Below are positions 1 to 9,900 of a DNA stretch of 64,000 bases, piece after piece. Source of the stretch: Euryodendron excelsum (Eukaryota; Streptophyta; Magnoliopsida; Ericales; Pentaphylacaceae); the NCBI GenBank assembly GCA_033060915.1, contig CM065396.1:7891501-7955500 (forward strand), written 5' to 3'. The position numbers and the translations under genes are program-made. The notes beneath the pieces are model-generated. The model saw only the letters and a list, made by a program, of their open reading frames with translations, made no database searches and had not been told where the DNA came from. Each line of letters starts with the position of its first letter. The stretch's first letter is position 1.

Positions 1-219
1 AGTCCGGGAAGGAGTTTAGAAGACCGGGAATGACTCGAAAGGCCTGAAAAGAGCAGGAACACTTAAAATAGTGTCTCAGAGGTATTTAACTTGAAAAATG
101 AAAATATGATGTGTCGGAAGGGTTGACCGGGCCTTTAGGGGCAAAACAGTCAATCGGATCGGGAAGCTGTCGGGACAGACTTGGACTGACCAGGAAGAAG
201 ACCTAGGATTTGGAAACAT

Positions 220-755
220 TATTAAGAATGTTCCCAAAGGTTGCCGGTTCGATACCCAGCGCTGGTGTGGTCGGAAAAGGTGACCGGCCCACCAGGAGCA
301 AAACGGTCATTTCGCACCGGGTTTGCCAGAACTAACTCGGAATGATCCGAAAAGGTAGAGGAAGATTGAGAATACTATAAGAGGTATTCTCGGGAGGTTA
401 CCGGTTTGATACCCAGAGCCGGTGTGGTTGGAAAAGGCGACCGGCCCACCAGGGGCAAAATGGTCATTTCACACCAGGTTTACCGAAATTGACTCGGAAT
501 GATCCGAAAGGATGAAGAAATATTGAGAATACTATAAAGAGCAGTCTCACGAGGTTACCAGTTTGATACCCAGAGCCGGCATGGTCGGAAAAGGAGACCG
601 GCCCACTAGGGGCAAAACGATTATTTCACACCGTATTTGCCGGAACTGACTCGGAATGATCCGGAAAGGTAATGGAAGGTTGAGAATACTATAAGAAGTA
701 ATCTCAGAAAGTTACCGGTTTGATACCCAGAGCCGGTGTGGTTCCCGGGGCGTTC
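220..755 (-). repeat. 157-bp U3 tandem repeat, four units
   Basis: The motif CAGAGCCGG or a close variant recurs at 257, 414, 571 and 728, exactly 157 bp apart. Each unit holds an inverted GCAAAA/TTTTGC pair around a short spacer. The same unit recurs in all other U3 regions with two to five copies. Confidence 0.85.
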
Positions 756-1003
756 GGATGCCTAGGGGCAAAATGGTCATCTTAACCGGAAAGTCTTGGA
801 AAAGGCCCAATGGGCAGTTTGGTCATTTTTCACCGAAGTGGGCTAGCAGGCACCGGTGTTGACCTGGGTTTTGAGTATTTCCGCCACTCTGACGGTGGTC
901 GTCGTGACACAAGGGTTTGTTGGCAATTCCCTATATCGACCGGTTTACGAGTATTTCCGCTACTCGAACAGTTGTGATGTTTGCGAGTATTTCCGCTACT
1001 CGG

Positions 1004-1489
1004 ACCATCTCGAGGAATAAACTGTCTCAAGAGAGGGATTGGAAAGGGGTCTTACCATCTTTGAAAAGACGTGCCTGATTTGGGACCGCCTCGAGGAATA
1101 AACTGTCTCGAGAAAGGGATTGAAAAGAGGACTTATTGTCTCCGAAAAGACGTACCTAATTTGGAACCGTCTCGAGGAATAAACTGTCTTGAGAGAGGGA
1201 TTGGAAAGAGGACTTGTCATCTTCGAAAAGACGTGCCTGATTTGGAACCGTCTCGAGGAATAAACTGTCTCAAGAGAGGGATTGGAAAGGGGTCTTATCG
1301 TATCCGAAAAGACGTGCCTGATTTGGAACCGTCTCAAGGAATAAACTATCTCAAGAGAGAGATTGGAAAGGGGACTTACCGTCTTCGAAAAGACATGCCT
1401 GATTTGGAACCGTCTCGAGGAATAAACTGTCTTGAGAGAGGGATTGGAGTTAGAATTGAAAAAGATAATGCCCCTAAGGGAATTTTGGT
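1004..1489 (-). repeat. 81-bp U3 tandem repeat, six units
   Basis: ACCGTCTCGAGGAATAAACTG-type starts occur at 1004, 1085, 1166, 1247, 1328 and 1409, spaced exactly 81 bp. Because 81 is a multiple of three, open frames run through the array on both strands (1071-1553 plus, 996-1337 minus). These frames are products of the repeat and not evidence of a gene. Confidence 0.9.
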
Positions 1490-2252
1490 CATTTTGCCTC
1501 TATTTGGGCCTGACGAGCCCGCAAAGCGATGGATAGACGGGATTTGGACTTAGAAAGTTGGTTTCGATTGGAATACGCTCACAATGACTTGAACACAAGT
1601 CTAGACGGAGTGTAGACTGCCGAGCGGTCAAAAATGGGGTGCTTACAACATTATGGTCCTAAACAAATTCTCCTCGGATTAAAATGACTGGCCACTTATC
1701 GCTCTACAAAAGGTCAGGTAAGCTGTTGCTAAAACCCCGAGAGTCGAGAGTCTCAGCCCAATAACCATATACACTAACCCTAAGACAGAGAGTTGGAGGC
1801 GATCAAAAGGTTGAGAAAGTTACAAAATGCTATCATCCATTCAAGGTAGGGTCGAGCCAGAAAAGAGGCTAAATCCCCGAAGAGGAGGGAGTTACCATTC
1901 CCAAGACTACAAGTCTAATAGCACCCTATGTCATTCTATTAACATATTTCTAACTTGTGCATATGTTAAAAAAAAAAATCAGCATGGGCTTCGCACACAT
2001 AGGATATAACTCCCTGTAGAAATAGAAGTCATCAACATGAATTCATGAAATAGATATTTAACATCATCATACATCACATGCATCTGATCATATGTCTAGC
2101 TATAAAGATCATAAATGTATCTGTCTATCCATGCATCTAAGTACCATAAATATCCATTTTTGTACAAAATATCATAATAAAACTGTCTAACATAAATATA
2201 ACTCAGGGACAAGGGGCAAAAGAGGATCAGAGTCTCTATAAGGAGGCATCTA

Positions 2253-4097
2253 TCACAAGTCAAAGTTGATATCATCTGGATCAAAATCTCTGAAACCCGA
2301 CATCGGAGGAGGTGGATAACTACTCAAAGCACCACCATCCTGCAGGGAAGATAGAACTGAAATCAGCTGCATACAAAAGGAACTAAGCAATGGCAGAGCA
2401 AGAAGAAGCAAAGAAAGAGTAACATACCCCCCCACCGCCCATTTGCGACAACCAAGCCGTCAGGGAAACTACCTCGGACTGGTACTGATCCTGCTCCATC
2501 TGATACTGATCCCTCTGGTCTCTCACAACAGTAAACTAGGCCTGCAGCACATATCCTCCAGCATGGCACCACAAGTCATCCACCTCCTGGCCAACAGCAT
2601 ACCTGCCGACTACTACCTCAAACCGGGTGAAGGCACCGACCGAATGAGCCCTGAAGTGCATAGCATAATCTGTATGCAGAGGAAGCAAGAACTCGGCACC
2701 TGGATGACGCTCCAGATAGGGGATAGGTACTCCCGCCACATGGGCTCCGAACATATACTCCGACAGAGCTCTTGCTGATCAGAACTCCTTATGAAACTGC
2801 CGCCAGTGTCGCTCCCCAAGATAAGACTCCCAAGTATCATCACTGAGAAAAGTAGCCCTCGACAGGGATAACGGGAACAAGTACCGAACTGTCTCGTAAT
2901 GGACTGATCCAATGAAGGGCCGCCAGGTCACATCCCTCACCTCAATCAGCTCCAGGTTAGCCCGGAGCGTCACAAAATCGGTAATCTCCGATCGCTGGGC
3001 TACCCGGTCACGAGCCCACCTCAAAGCACGAGGATAGAGATCATCCTCAACAACTGCAAGGCGACAAACAGGAAGGTACTCGTAACTCCACCAGACGAGG
3101 AAAGGCCAGAAAGTAGTCATACTACCCCAGCGGGAAGAGGTCCGGACCCGCATCGACCGAAGGAAGCAGGCAAAGGAGAAGGACCCCCAGTCCAGCTCAG
3201 ATAAAGCGCCAAGATTGGCTACTATACTCACCAAACGACACGGCACAAGTGACTTGTTGTTGTTGCAGAAGAAGCTAAAGATGATATACAAAACAAGTCG
3301 CCATCTCATGATGTCCCGCCTGGCAAGCGATGACTCAGTAGCAAAAGTACGGTCATCCTGACTAATCCAAGAGACTGGGAAGGCGGAACGCTCAGGAGGA
3401 GGCAAGTCCAACAGCAAACAGGCCTCATCCCTACTGACTGGATGCAAGGTAATCCGCCGGCCGACAAAGGAGAGCCCTGTAATAGTTGCCCAATCCAAAG
3501 AAGTAGGACCTAACTCGAAGCCGAAAAAATGAAAGGTCCCGGTCTCCCCGAACCACCGCTCAACCAACGCCAGTACTAAATGCCAATTTAGGCAGTTAGC
3601 CTATAATCCCATGGAGGCGCCGAATCCGATCTCCACCAAGAAGGCACGATATGATGGGGCAGCCGCTGCATGGTCACAAAGACCTGATGAACAGCCCCTC
3701 TAAAAGCTGTATGTACCCGCGGAGGGGGCAAATACTGTCTAGAGTACATGCTGGGGTGGTAAGCAAGATCCCCGAGTGGTGGGACGTCCGGTATCTGCAA
3801 GTCTCCCAAGTCAGCATCCGTGTGCCTATGCCTGGAGGAAGCTCTCCCATAACCGATCACCTGATCCCCAAGGCCCAGTACCTCCTCCTCGGCACCAATC
3901 TCCTCTACGAAAGCCTCCTTAATCAGAGGAAAGGGGTCGACAGGTGGCCTACTCCCCCGACCACTCTAACTAGATGCTACTTGCCAAGTAGACCGTCGGC
4001 TGCCCCTAGACTGACTGGAGCCACTAGTGGAATCTGTCCGAGCCGCCTTTCCCGAGAGGCATCTCCTCTCAGAGCCGTCATCGCCTGCATCTGCCAT
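2253..4097 (-). pseudogene. Antisense plant mobile domain (PMD) protein, type 1, decayed
   Basis: The gene reads opposite to the element that carries it. Its start at 4097 opens with MADAGDDGSERR, matched in three other copies, and one base upstream lies a conserved 3' splice site. The longest open piece (2779-3567, 262 aa) has PMD hallmarks: ERWFGETGTFHF followed by FELGP and ITGL near its start, WWSYEYLPV in the middle and RALRWARDR after it. The C-terminal part has a Gln-rich coil (RDQRDQYQMEQDQYQ) and an acidic tail ending FDPDDINFDL. A stop after about 44 codons, frameshifts near 3580 and 2770 and a TAG near 2537 show it is broken. PMD proteins are known in MAIN/MAIL1-type plant genes and in transposons; their function in retrotransposons is not established. 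The PMD call is strong; any function is inference. Confidence 0.75.
2340..2427 (-). other. Predicted 88-nt intron near the 3' end of the type 1 PMD gene
   Basis: On the minus strand the boundary reads GGGGG|GTATGT and the 3' end TTCCCTGCAG|GATGG. Removing it joins a frame ending in MGGG to one reading DGGALSSYPPPP without a shift (phase 0). Without splicing, the upstream frame hits TAG inside the intron. The same intron, 87 nt, is at 12551-12637. Confidence 0.7.
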
Positions 4098-4130
4098 CCT
4101 GAAATGTAAGGCAAGGTAAGAGGTGTGAAT
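4098..4130 (-). promoter_or_regulatory. Conserved 3' splice site one base before the PMD start codon
   Basis: On the minus strand a pyrimidine-rich stretch with CCTCTTACCTTG ends in TTTCAG, followed by G and the ATG. The same arrangement precedes the start at 14293 (A'), 46287 (B) and 25699 (N, plus strand, TTTTAG). It implies an intron in the 5' leader of the antisense transcript; the donor was not located. Confidence 0.6.
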
Positions 4131-5239
4131 GTACCATATATGCAATAAATAATAACATAATAAAGCAAAATAGAATAAACAACTAAGACAAAAAAAAAAT
4201 GATAATAAATAAATAATAAGATTTCAAATGATAAGTCAAAAATGAAATTTCCACACATCTTGATTTTCTAAATCAAATCTCAAGAGTTTTTTTTTTTTTT
4301 CTTCAAAAAGATTTTATTTCTAAAAACCTTTTCTAACTCTTTCCTTAATTTCTAAAAATTTCGGTAGAGTTTTGTTCAAAAATGGCCCCTACAATACCCA
4401 TGACATCAACACCAAAACACAAAACGTGCACTTCACATTGTCATAATCACATAACATCAGCACCCGAGCACATTTTTTAATTTTTTGAAATTTTCAAAAC
4501 ACAAGTTTTATTTTTTTCAATAAATCAATGGTTTTCAAAAATGCTTTAAATTTCTTCAAAATCATTTCAAATGTTTTTCAAAAATATTCCTACATTTTCA
4601 AAATTTTAAACTCTAAGGAATTTCATCAATTTCCCGAGTTTTCTTATTTTCTTCAATTTTCTAAGTATTTTCCTATTTTTCAAAAAATAAAAAATTCACT
4701 GAGTTTTCAAAAAATCAGGAAACTTCACACGGTTGATAAACACATTTTTCTAAGGCACATTACACAAAAATCTAACAAGAAAACCCAATGCCTACGCCTG
4801 TGGGAACAAATCCCCGGTTCTTGCAGAAAACCCTCTTCGCATAATCATGAAAAGTCACTCAAATTCAATCAAACAAACACCAAAATGCAAAAATAATATC
4901 ACCATCATGTTCAAAACATATCAAAACATCAATTTCCACTATTCACATCATTCAAACGAAGTTCTACACAACAAAATCAACAAAATTTGAAAACTCACTT
5001 TTTGGAAGTTCTCCGGTGAAATCTTCTCTTCCGGCGACTTTTCCGATGACAAGGTCTCCTTCCGGCAATCACCCGTGGTCTCCAAGAAGTTCCCTTTAAG
5101 GTTTAGGTCGATTTTCATACAAAGTCTCTCGGATTTGCAAAAACTCTCCAAAATGCCACAGTTGTTCGAACTAGAAAATTTCTGGTTTTAACTCCAAGCC
5201 TGGCGGAACTAGCAAAGGCGCCAAGCATTTTCTGCCAAA

Positions 5240-5260
5240 GGCGCCACTGCTAGTGGTGCC
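5240..5260. promoter_or_regulatory. GGCGCCACT palindrome in element tail
   Basis: GGCGCCACTGC followed by TAGTGGTGCC forms an imperfect inverted repeat about 200 bp before the 3' LTR. Related copies sit at 15630-15649, 47359-47416 and 56340-56370, and upstream of every LTR TATA box. Confidence 0.5.
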
Positions 5261-5444
5261 AATTGCAAATTCTGGGCAGCTTTGCCCCCTTTCCTGCCAA
5301 ATCTCATTTTCGAAGGCCTTTTTGGCCCGTTATCCATTTTCGACTGCCGTTGTCGAAAGATTTCCAATGTCCGTCTCTCTGACAGCCTCGCAGTCAACAT
5401 GGGACTCTTACTTTTATCGTTTTCTGTCTTTGACAAGCAAAAAC

Positions 5445-5461
5445 AGAAAAAGAGGGGCAGC
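5445..5461 (+). other. Polypurine tract of element A
   Basis: The purine run AGAAAAAGAGGGGCAGC directly abuts the LTR start TGTAAGCAC. This is the usual position of the plus-strand DNA primer in LTR retrotransposons, and it fixes the element direction. Confidence 0.85.
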
Positions 5462-6383
5462 TGTAAGCACCCCATTTTTTACCACTCAGCAATCTACACT
5501 CCGTCCAGACTTATGTTCAAGTCATTGTAGGCATATTCCAATCGAAACTAACTTTCTAAGTCCAAATCCCATCTGTCCATCGCTTCGCGGGCCCACAGGC
5601 CCAAATAGAGGCAAAATGACCAAAATGCCCTTAGGGGCATTGTCCTTTCCTTTCCAATTCCAACCCCTCTCTCAAGACAGTTGATTCCTCGAGACGGTAA
5701 ATCTACTCCAATCAGGCACGTCTTTCTGAAGACAATAAGACCCCTTTCCAATTCCAATCCCTCTCTTGAGACAATTTATTCCTTGAGACGGTTCCAAATC
5801 AAGCACGTCTTTCTGAAGACGATAAGACCCCTCTCCAATTCCAATCCCTCTCTCGAGACAGTTTATTCCTCGAGACGGTCCAGCATATTTTTCGAAGAGA
5901 ATCTCTTCAAAATGGTAATTCCTTTTAAACCTATCAACGGATGAGACCCCAAGTCCCCTAGATGATAGAACGGTCCACCTTTGGTGCCTGCTAGACCGCC
6001 AATGCAGAAATGTCTATTTAGGCACGCCTTCCGAGAAAGTTGACTTCTTAGGCGCTAAGTCCCCTTTAGCAGCTTCCCGAGATCAGGCAGTCTTGGGAAT
6101 GATCGCGAACCGTCAGAGTAGCAAAAATACTCGCAAATATCACAACCGTCAGAGTAGCGGAAATACTCGCAAACAAGTCGATATAGGAAATTACCAACAA
6201 ACCCCTGTGTCACGACGACTGCTGTTAGAGTGGCGAAAACACTCAAAACCTACGACAGCACCAATGCCTGCTAGCCCACTTCGGTGAAAAATGATCAAAC
6301 TGCCCCTTGGGCCTTTTCCAAGAGTTTTCGGTCAAGATGACCATTGTGCCCCTAGGCATCCGAATGCCCCGGGAACCACACCG

Positions 6384-7160
6384 GCTCTGGGTATCAAACC
6401 GGTAACCTCCCGAGAATGCTTTTTATAGTATTCTCAAACTTTCTTTATCTTTCCAAATCATTCCGAGTCAGTTCTGGCCAACCTGGTACAAAATGACCGT
6501 TTTACCCTTGGTGGGCTGGTCTCCTTTTCCGACCACACTGGCTCTGGGTATCAAACCGGTAACCTCCTGAGAATGCTTTTATAGTATTCTCAACCTTTCT
6601 TTATCTTTTCAGATCATTCCGAGTCAGTTTTGGCCAACCTGGTACAAAATGACCGTTTTACCCTTGGTGGGCCGGTCTCCTTTTCCGACCACACCGGCTC
6701 TGGGTATCAAACCGGTAACCTCCCGAGAATACTTCTTATAGTATTCCCAACCTTTCTTTATCTTTCCAGATCATTTTAAGTCAATTCCGGCCCACACAGT
6801 ACAAAATGACCATTTTATCCCTAGTGGGCCGGTCTCCTTTTTCGACCACACTAGCTCTGGGTATCAAACCGGTAACCTCCCGAGAATACTTCTTATAGGA
6901 TTCCCAACCTTTCCTTATCCTTTAGGATTATTCCGAGTCAGTTCTGGCAAACCCAGTGCAAAATGACCGTTTTGCCCCTGGTGGGCTGGTCACCTTTTCC
7001 GACCACACCAGCTTTGGGAATCAAACCGACAACCTTTGGGAACATTTTGAATAATGTTTCCAAATCTCGAGTCTTCTTCCAGGACAGTTCAAGTTCGTCC
7101 TGGTAGCTTTCCAGCCCGATTGACCATTTTGCCCCTAAAGGCCCGGTCAACCCTTCCGAC
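6384..7160 (+). repeat. 157-bp U3 tandem repeat, five units
   Basis: GCTCTGGGTATC or a variant recurs at 6384, 6541, 6697, 6854 and 7011, spaced 156-157 bp. This is the highest copy number of this unit among the LTRs in the window. Confidence 0.88.
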
Positions 7161-7389
7161 ACATCTTGTCCTCATTTGTCAAGTCAAATACCTCTGGGAC
7201 ACTATTTTAAGTGTTCCTGCTCTTTTCTAGCCTTCTGGGTCATTCCTGGCCTCTTCAAATCATTCCCAGACTTTCCGAAGTCACTCCTAGTGAAGCCAAG
7301 CTAAAAATTGCATGGTAGTCACTATTATAGGCACCCGAATCTAGTCAAAGATACGTTGCTTGCCAACCTTAAACATTTCTTAAATAACT

Positions 7390-7474
7390 GGCGCCACTAG
7401 TAGTGGCGCCAAGCCAAAAAATAGCCTGGTGCCACTGCAATAGACGCTAGTGCATTCCTCTCTCTATAAATACA
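7390..7474 (+). promoter_or_regulatory. LTR core promoter: perfect palindrome and TATA box
   Basis: At 7390-7410 the arms GGCGCCACTA and TAGTGGCGCC flank a single G, a perfect inverted repeat. TATAAATA follows at 7465-7472. Other plus LTRs have TATAAATA at 17464, 37321, 49539 and 58169; minus LTRs have it at 23009-23016, 34947-34954 and 63097-63104. Start of transcription is probably about 30 bp downstream. Confidence 0.8.
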
Positions 7475-7555
7475 GAGCCTTTTTCAGCATGAAAGAGGTC
7501 CACAAACTCAGTCTAAAAACACCAATATTCGATATACAGAGCTCAAACACTCCCT

Positions 7556-7610
7556 AAACCCTAGCTTCCCTAGGTTTTCCAAACCCTAGCCACCATACAC
7601 TAAACCCTAG
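7556..7610 (+). promoter_or_regulatory. Telo-box cluster in LTR leader
   Basis: AAACCCTAG occurs at 7556, 7581 and 7602, about 90-140 bp after the TATA box. Telo-boxes are known plant cis-elements near starts of growth-related genes and are bound by TRB proteins. The cluster recurs in each LTR, for example near 17556-17610 and 37430-37470. Confidence 0.55.
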
Positions 7611-7669
7611 CCTTCTATACACTTATACACACCCCTATACACTTATACACTAGCCTCCAACCCTCCTTT

Positions 7670-7800
7670 GAAGACTTGAGGAGCTGCAATATGAAGTTTG
7701 AAAATTGAAGACAACTCTTGAAGATTGAAGACGAAGATCAAGACGAAGACCGAAGACAAGCAAGGCGCGCAAAATAAACAAGACACAAGGTAGGTTTTCG
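7670..7800 (+). promoter_or_regulatory. Purine-rich leader exon with splice donor CAAG|GTAGG
   Basis: A stretch rich in GAAGA repeats (7690-7765) ends in ACACAAG|GTAGGT with GT at 7790-7791, followed by a T/C-rich tract. The donor is kept at 17790, 37659, 49872 and 58456 and, on the minus strand, at 22691-22692. In the right LTR of N it reads GC. A leader intron is inferred; the acceptor was not found. Confidence 0.5.
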
Positions 7801-7949
7801 TTTTACGTTTCTGCACTTCCCCCTCTCTCTTCTCTCTCCTAACCCACTTGGGTTTTCTCTATTTTAATCCTCTATCTCTTTCCCTCCTTTGTTTGCATGT
7901 TTGAAACAAGGAGACTCCCAGTTCATATGTAGGATTAGACTATTGGAGG

Positions 7950-8060
7950 GTCACCGTGTCGGGGGCTTTCCTTTAGGCTAACCGGAGACCACGTGGGTTC
8001 GGCCCCCTTGATTATGTGGTGAAGCCTTAACCTTGTATGTTCACGACCCCAAATTTGCAT
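7950..8060 (+). other. Conserved R/U5 island with GGGGGC/GCCCCC stem
   Basis: GGGGGC at 7961-7966 can pair with GCCCCC at 8002-8007 across about 35 nt. The island is kept in the other LTRs (near 17965, 22455-22530, 34405-34460, 37835 and more weakly 50045 and 62625) while flanks drift. Confidence 0.45.
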
Positions 8061-8349
8061 TGTGCATATCATGATCTTGCATCTTCTAAAAACCGTTTTC
8101 AAACTCGTTTTCAAAGCTTGCTTTAAACTTGTTTTCAAAATTGCATCAAAATCTCCTTTTTCAAAACATGTTTTCAAAATTACAATCCTAGGGTGATTCT
8201 AGCTTTTCCATGGCTAGGGTTGCTTTAGGAAAGTGTTACATTCAAAGTGACCAATATGGTCCATATTTTCAAATCTTGTTGTTTTCAAAACCGCTTTCTT
8301 AAAGTGGTTCTAGCCCTCCTATGGTTAGAATTGCTTTAGGAAAGTGAGA

Positions 8350-9900
8350 TGTTTTTACACCTTCTAAAAACTCTCTTTTAAAAAATCTCTTCCTAAAAAT
8401 CTCTTTTTTTTAATATACTTTCCTAAAACTCTCCTTTCCAAAGTTGTTTTCAAAAACTCCCTCCAAAAATCTATTTTTCAAAACTCATTTTTTCAACTCC
8501 TTCCAAAGTCCTCTCCCCAAAATCTACTTTCTAAAAACGCTCCCTAGAAAAAATCTTTCCAAAAGCTAACTCCAATAATCTTTTACCAAAATTCACTTTG
8601 CTAAAAACTCTTCCCAAAATCTTCCTTCTAGAAACTCCTCTCTAGGATTTCCTTCCAAAAAACTTGTTTCCAAAAACACACTTTCCAAAAACTCCTCCCT
8701 AGGATTCCCTTCTAAAAATCTCCATTCCTGAAAACACACTTTCCAAAAAAACTCTTTCCTTAGAGCCCAAGTTAAGACCTAGAACTTACAATTAGGAAAC
8801 CCTAATTTTCTTTTCAAAAACATGATTTTCAATCTTGCCCCCAAACCTAGGTCTCCAAAAACTCCCGTTTTCTACATCAAAATTAGGTTTCTAAAAACCT
8901 CTTTTCTATGTCAAAACTATAGCCTTCCAAATCTTGGGTTTCTAAAACCTCCATTTCCAAATCCTTGTCAATTCCAAACTTTCCTTTAGGAAACCAAATC
9001 CAATTTTCTCGTTTAGGAAACTAGATCCAATCCTCCGTTTTTGGAAACAAAATCAAACTTTCCCTTTTAGACTCAAAGTCTAAATCTTTCCTAATTCAAA
9101 TCTCTCATAATTTCCTACCTTCCTAAACTATAAGTTTCCAAAACTTGAACATAAGAATCTTTCCTAAAATTTTAAAACTCAACTTCCACATATTTCCTAA
9201 TTCTACCTTTTCCTAACTCTATCCCTTTTCAAATCTTAACTTTCCCAGTCTAAGTTTTCAAACATTTCCTAAACTTAAACCTTTCCTAATCTCAAGATCT
9301 TCTAAAACTCTAAAACTTTCTAAATCTTAAACTTTTTAAACTCAAAACATTTTTATTTTCAAAACTTCCTTGTTTTCTAAACATTCCAAATTCAAATCTT
9401 TCCAAAATTCTAAACTTTCCTAAACTTCAATCGTCCTAAATCTAAAACATTTCTTAATTCAAAACTTTCCTAAGTTAAAACTTTATAAATTTAAAACTTT
9501 CTAATTTCAAAACCTTCTTAAAACGAAATGTTTCCTATTTCAAAACTTTCTTAATCCAACACTTTCCTAATTCGAAAACTTTCCCAATTTGAAATTTTTC
9601 CTAAAATGACATTTTCCTAATTCTATCTTTTCCTAATTCAAAACTTTCCTAATTCCAAAACTTTCCTAAAATGACACTTTCCTAATCTGAATCTTTCCTA
9701 AATTCCAAGCTTTCCTAATCTTCCAAGTCCAATATTCAAGTCAATTCTTTTCCAAAATCTTTCCAAGTCAAATCCAATCCTTCTTTTCGAAGTCCTTAAG
9801 TCTAGGTTTCCTAAACCAAGTTTTTCAAAGTCAAGTCTTTTCAAATTTTCGAATCAAAGTTCAATCTCTCAATCTTCCAATCAACTCTTCTGTTTTCAAT
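8350..9900 (+). repeat. G-poor CTTTCC/AAA low-complexity tract in LTR
   Basis: The element sense strand is built from loose repeats of ACTTTCCTAATTCAAA and has very few G. Equivalent tracts lie at 38220-39620, 50440-51830 and 59100-60430, and as C-poor sequence in minus LTRs at 20550-22100, 32500-34080 and 61340-62150. Short open frames in it are compositional and do not represent genes. Confidence 0.8.

Larger units (their letters stand above)
1..1647 (-). mobile_element. LTR fragment, minus orientation, truncated by window start
   Basis: This is the U3 part of a giant LTR read on the minus strand. Its outer end is the reverse complement of TGTAAGCACCCC at 1636-1647, the same terminus as every other LTR here. 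The sequence at 1648 onward matches the plus-oriented internal region seen again at about 11846, so this LTR is the right edge of a minus-strand element (or solo LTR) inserted into element A. If so, one copy of the target duplication should be ACATT at 1648-1652; the other copy lies outside the window. The U3 carries four 157-bp units and six 81-bp units, listed separately. Confidence 0.85.
1648..5461 (+). mobile_element. Element A, internal region (3' part), non-autonomous Tat/Ogre-like retrotransposon
   Basis: The region is collinear with 11846-15876 and ends in a polypurine tract directly before a plus LTR. It holds a degenerate repeat unit (1648-2060), an AT-rich stretch without a gene (2060-2250), the antisense PMD gene (2253-4097), then a gene-free AT-rich stretch (4100-5200). 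That last stretch is T/A-rich with one copy of a GTCAAAATGAAATTTCC-like motif near 4233. No gag or pol reading frame is present. The 5' part is cut off by the minus-strand LTR at 1-1647. Confidence 0.8.

Noticed and set aside
1071..1553. 160-aa open frame on the plus strand
   Set aside because: It is six copies of a 27-residue unit produced by the 81-bp repeat; the opposite strand is open too.
2443..2778. 111-aa plus-strand frame opposite the PMD gene
   Set aside because: It is a shadow of the minus-strand coding sequence; residue patterns conserved between copies support the minus frame.
4528..4896. Phe/Lys/Ser-rich 122-aa open frame and similar frames in AT-rich stretches
   Set aside because: Low-complexity composition, no similarity between aligned copies, and no gene signals.
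7556..7640. Telomeric repeat tract
   Set aside because: AAACCCTAG copies are spaced and interrupted, and occur at one fixed place in each LTR; they are telo-box-like elements and not telomere arrays.
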